Shown: positions 31,621-35,187 of the stretch, piece after piece
How positions within the stretch are numbered: position 1 is the stretch's first letter
Layout of the letters: every line of letters starts with the position of its first letter
Origin: an uncultured Bacteroidota bacterium
GTDB taxonomy: Bacteria; Bacteroidota; Bacteroidia; 2-12-FULL-35-15
Assembly (NCBI GenBank): GCA_903919535.1
Contig: CAIXIP010000160.1
Coordinates: 1-35,187 of the forward strand
Direction: 5' to 3'
DNA: 35,187 nt
Translations under genes and position numbers: made by a program
Notes under the pieces: model-generated
What the model was told of the DNA's origin: nothing
The model's database searches: none
The model's input: only the letters and a program-made list of their open reading frames with translations

Positions 31621-31636
31621 CGATTTTTGAAAATCG
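31621..31636. repeat. Second small hairpin after aconitase
   Basis: CGATTTT and AAAATCG separated by TG, just beyond the main terminator and just downstream of pyrG on the minus strand. Possibly a minor accessory of the terminator. Confidence 0.35.
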
Positions 31637-31651
31637 ACTCTCGAAAACAGA

Positions 31652-33385
<1,734 letters not shown>

Positions 33386-33430
33386 TCAATATTAGTTCAG
33401 AAAACTATCAAGTCAAAATCAAATAATGAT

Positions 33431-33470
33431 AAAAAAAATCCCTTATCCATTTTTTATAAAGGATAAGGGA
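33431..33470 (-). terminator. Terminator of the T9SS esterase gene
   Basis: Perfect 10-bp stem TCCCTTATCC/GGATAAGGGA (33461-33470 and 33439-33448) around a 12-nt loop, followed on the minus strand by eight T (complement of 33431-33438). Confidence 0.9.
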
Positions 33471-33493
33471 ATAAACTTTTTAGCAATTACGCT

Positions 33494-34789
33494 TTATTCG
33501 AAAATTATTTTTTTACTGAATACTTTTCCTTCGGAAACGACATTCACAAAATAAATTCCACTTGGTAAATTATCTCTACTTATTACAAACTGCTCAGACT
33601 TAATATTGCTATTGTTTCTAAGTTTACGTCCTAACACATCATATAATTCAATAGTGACTGAATGTCCAACAAACGATATTAAATCGATTTTAGTAGCGGT
33701 ACTTGCGGGGTTTGGGTAAATAGAAAAATCAGCATCTGCAGCAATTTCATTTACACCCAGTGCAGTAGTGTAGTTACAAGCTAAGGCTGTACCACAAGTA
33801 AAATGCTCTAAAAAATTTCGTGAAATCACCAAGGTTGTGTCTGCATAGGCTCCTCCTGGAACGTGGCCCGTTCCATAAAAAGGATGAAAACAATGAGTTA
33901 TGCCCTCTTGAGTAGCTTTTGCAGCAACGGATGAACTTCCGCAAACCTTCTGCATTTGATAACCAATAACATAAATATAAGCTGTACTATATGGTACAGT
34001 ATTGTCAGTTGTATAATGAAAACTTGCAACAGGGGTATCACCAGTATGCATCCAAGCTGTATCAGCAATTGCACCTGCTATATCAACTATTGCTTTTACT
34101 TTTGATGAATATCCTGGATTACCACTTAAACCTTCTATGCCACCTTTCATTCCAAGTTGTCCGGTTAATGATCCAACTGTAACACCTGTTGTGTCAATAT
34201 ATGGAGGAAACTCCGACAACTGATCCATATAAGCAAGATGCAACGCAATTAAAGCACCTGCAGAACTTCCCATAAAAAAGATGTTATTTGTATCAATATT
34301 ATAAGTGTTACCGCTTTCTTTAGCATTCTTTCTAAAAAAACGAACTGCCGCACGCCCATCATGTGTGCCACGCACAACCGCAGCGGCCGCATCAGTTGAA
34401 TCCAATATATGAGCTCCGCCAATAAAATTTGTCATTCCTAGGCGATAATCAATAGATGCTACGACATATCCCATTTTTGCGAAAGCATTTGCATATGGAA
34501 CAACATCAGAACCTGTTTTAGTTCCTGTATAAAAACTACCTCCATGAGCTATAATTATCAATGGACGATTAGTTGCAACATCTCCCACAGGTTGGTATAC
34601 ATCAAGCTTTAGTGGTGTAGCGGCACCAGTATATGACAAATTGTTGCCATAAACAACATTCGATGTAACGGTAGGTGTTGCCGGAAAAATATAATCATGG
34701 AATCGAACATTTCCACAATTTGAATTTGTTTGTGCCACTGAAGTCAGAAAAAACATACTTCCGGCAATAAATAGGTAAATTTTTTTCAT
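33494..34789 (-). CDS. Secreted alpha/beta hydrolase (esterase) with T9SS C-terminal domain
   Basis: The 431-residue protein has a signal peptide (MKKIYLFIAGSMFFLTSVAQ) and an alpha/beta hydrolase domain (about 50-330) of the carboxylesterase/BD-FAE-like type: oxyanion loop HGGSF (82-86), nucleophile Ser176 in GSSAG, and candidate Asp262 (TTDNTVPY) and His309 (GTGHVPGG) to complete the triad. The last 80 residues are a type A type IX secretion sorting domain: FSIYPNPAS (356-363), LYDVLGRKL, LPSGIYFVNV and a final FSKKIIFE. So it should cross the outer membrane by the type IX system and be surface-attached or released. The substrate is unknown (polysaccharide esters and peptides are both possible). 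It has its own terminator; a one-mismatch -7 box (TATCTTTA, complement of 34812-34819) lies upstream. Confidence 0.92.
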   Translation of the reverse strand: MKKIYLFIAGSMFFLTSVAQTNSNCGNVRFHDYIFPATPTVTSNVVYGNNLSYTGAATPLKLDVYQPVGDVATNRPLIIIAHGGSFYTGTKTGSDVVPYANAFAKMGYVVASIDYRLGMTNFIGGAHILDSTDAAAAVVRGTHDGRAAVRFFRKNAKESGNTYNIDTNNIFFMGSSAGALIALHLAYMDQLSEFPPYIDTTGVTVGSLTGQLGMKGGIEGLSGNPGYSSKVKAIVDIAGAIADTAWMHTGDTPVASFHYTTDNTVPYSTAYIYVIGYQMQKVCGSSSVAAKATQEGITHCFHPFYGTGHVPGGAYADTTLVISRNFLEHFTCGTALACNYTTALGVNEIAADADFSIYPNPASTATKIDLISFVGHSVTIELYDVLGRKLRNNSNIKSEQFVISRDNLPSGIYFVNVVSEGKVFSKKIIFE

Positions 34790-34848
34790 AGTTTTTTTGT
34801 TAGGGTTAGGATAAAGATAATAAAGCTGTTGTTTAAAAAAAATCCTTG

Positions 34849-34864
34849 TGATTTTTTAAAATCA
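34849..34864. repeat. Weak palindrome in the spacer upstream of the esterase gene
   Basis: TGATTTT and AAAATCA with a TT centre, in the 155-bp region between the outer-membrane protein and the esterase. No T-tract follows, and AT-rich palindromes like this are common by chance. Nothing else stands out in this spacer. Confidence 0.25.
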
Positions 34865-34944
34865 GAAAATTGTGATTGCGTATTTCCTTTGATTGGCTAA
34901 TTATAAGAACTACAGGCAGAATATTAGCACGTGAAAAAAATTAT

Positions 34945-35187
34945 TTAAAAAACATATTCAAGGCTAAATCCAGGAACAACGGCTTTGGATTTATAGGTTC
35001 CGCCAAAATTAGTTTCCTTATTAGTATCTGTACGTTTCATTCCTTCTATATATAAAAGGGATGCATCCACATGTATCTTTTTGGTAACATTAAAAGAAAC
35101 ACCTGCTGTTAAACCTAATTTGTCAGCATCTGGAGTTTCAGGTGTCAAATAACCTGCTTTAACAGGACTCATATCATAATAAGTTCC
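34945..35187 (-). CDS. OMPP1/FadL-type outer-membrane protein, C-terminal part
   Basis: The frame is open to the window's right edge, so only the last 80 residues are present. They show GTYYDMSPVKAGYLTPETPD, then ADKLGLTAGVSFNV, VDASLLYIEGMK and a final VVPGFSLEYVF with the C-terminal Phe of a barrel protein. The SPV...PDADxLGLTAG pattern with a hydrophobic strand after it is that of FadL/OMPP1/TodX channels for hydrophobic compounds, where a PDA(D/N)R segment precedes the last strands. Start, signal peptide and length are not visible. Confidence 0.8.
   Translation of the reverse strand, partial: GTYYDMSPVKAGYLTPETPDADKLGLTAGVSFNVTKKIHVDASLLYIEGMKRTDTNKETNFGGTYKSKAVVPGFSLEYVF

Noticed and set aside
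34849-34864. Palindrome as terminator of the FadL-type gene
   Set aside because: It lacks a T-tract and has only A-T rich 7-bp arms, so it was kept only as a weak repeat.

Overview
The window looks like chromosomal core DNA of a member of the Bacteroidota (Flavobacteriia/Sphingobacteriia/Chitinophagia range; the genus cannot be read from it). It is AT-rich and densely coding. The evidence is a gliding-motility ATPase (GldA), a secreted esterase with a type IX secretion C-terminal domain, several Bacteroidota-restricted families (DUF3078, DUF3822, DUF5606), a FadL/OMPP1-type outer-membrane protein, and promoter elements of the Bacteroidota form TAnnTTTG just upstream of many start codons. I see no tRNA, rRNA, CRISPR array, insertion sequence, prophage or attachment site. 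No gene-free stretch exceeds 300 bases.

Layout. 1-3868: the 3' part of an M16 peptidase, convergent with a GT-C glycosyltransferase. 4093-7566: NADP-isocitrate dehydrogenase, then mscL with a DUF3078 outer-membrane protein, a small Cdd1-type helix-hairpin-helix protein and a short secreted protein resembling the GldM C-terminal domain. 7569-12522: a RecD-like helicase on the minus strand, then the DUF3822-rsmD-coaD-thioredoxin series. 12519-14292: a Nudix hydrolase divergent from pyrE and an SRPBCC protein. 14315-17736: a minus-strand block with DinB, an M3 peptidase, DUF5606 and a stand-alone HsdR_N nuclease-like protein. 17936-20938: AMP nucleosidase, holA, a small CHAT/caspase-like protein and an EVE-domain protein. 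21012-25433: metK, an M13 peptidase and gldA on the minus strand. 25535-29255: rsgA-dtd, a MacB/FtsX-type permease on the minus strand and a secreted ankyrin protein. 29299-35187: aconitase, then minus-strand pyrG, the esterase and the C-terminal part of the outer-membrane protein.

Functionally the window mixes central metabolism (isocitrate dehydrogenase and aconitase of the TCA cycle, CTP synthase, OPRTase, SAM synthase, CoA synthesis, AMP nucleosidase), translation quality and ribosome assembly (RsgA, Dtd, RsmD), DNA replication and repair (HolA, helicase) and cell-envelope proteins and peptidases. The least conventional gene is the 200-residue CHAT-like protein at 19825-20427, directly behind holA and in front of the EVE gene. 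The regulatory sequence also repays attention: a perfect 9-bp inverted repeat straddling the -33 element of the isocitrate dehydrogenase promoter, two divergent gene pairs whose -7 boxes lie back to back 10-12 bp apart, a probable leaderless pyrE transcript, and terminator hairpins that contain the stop codons of the genes they end.
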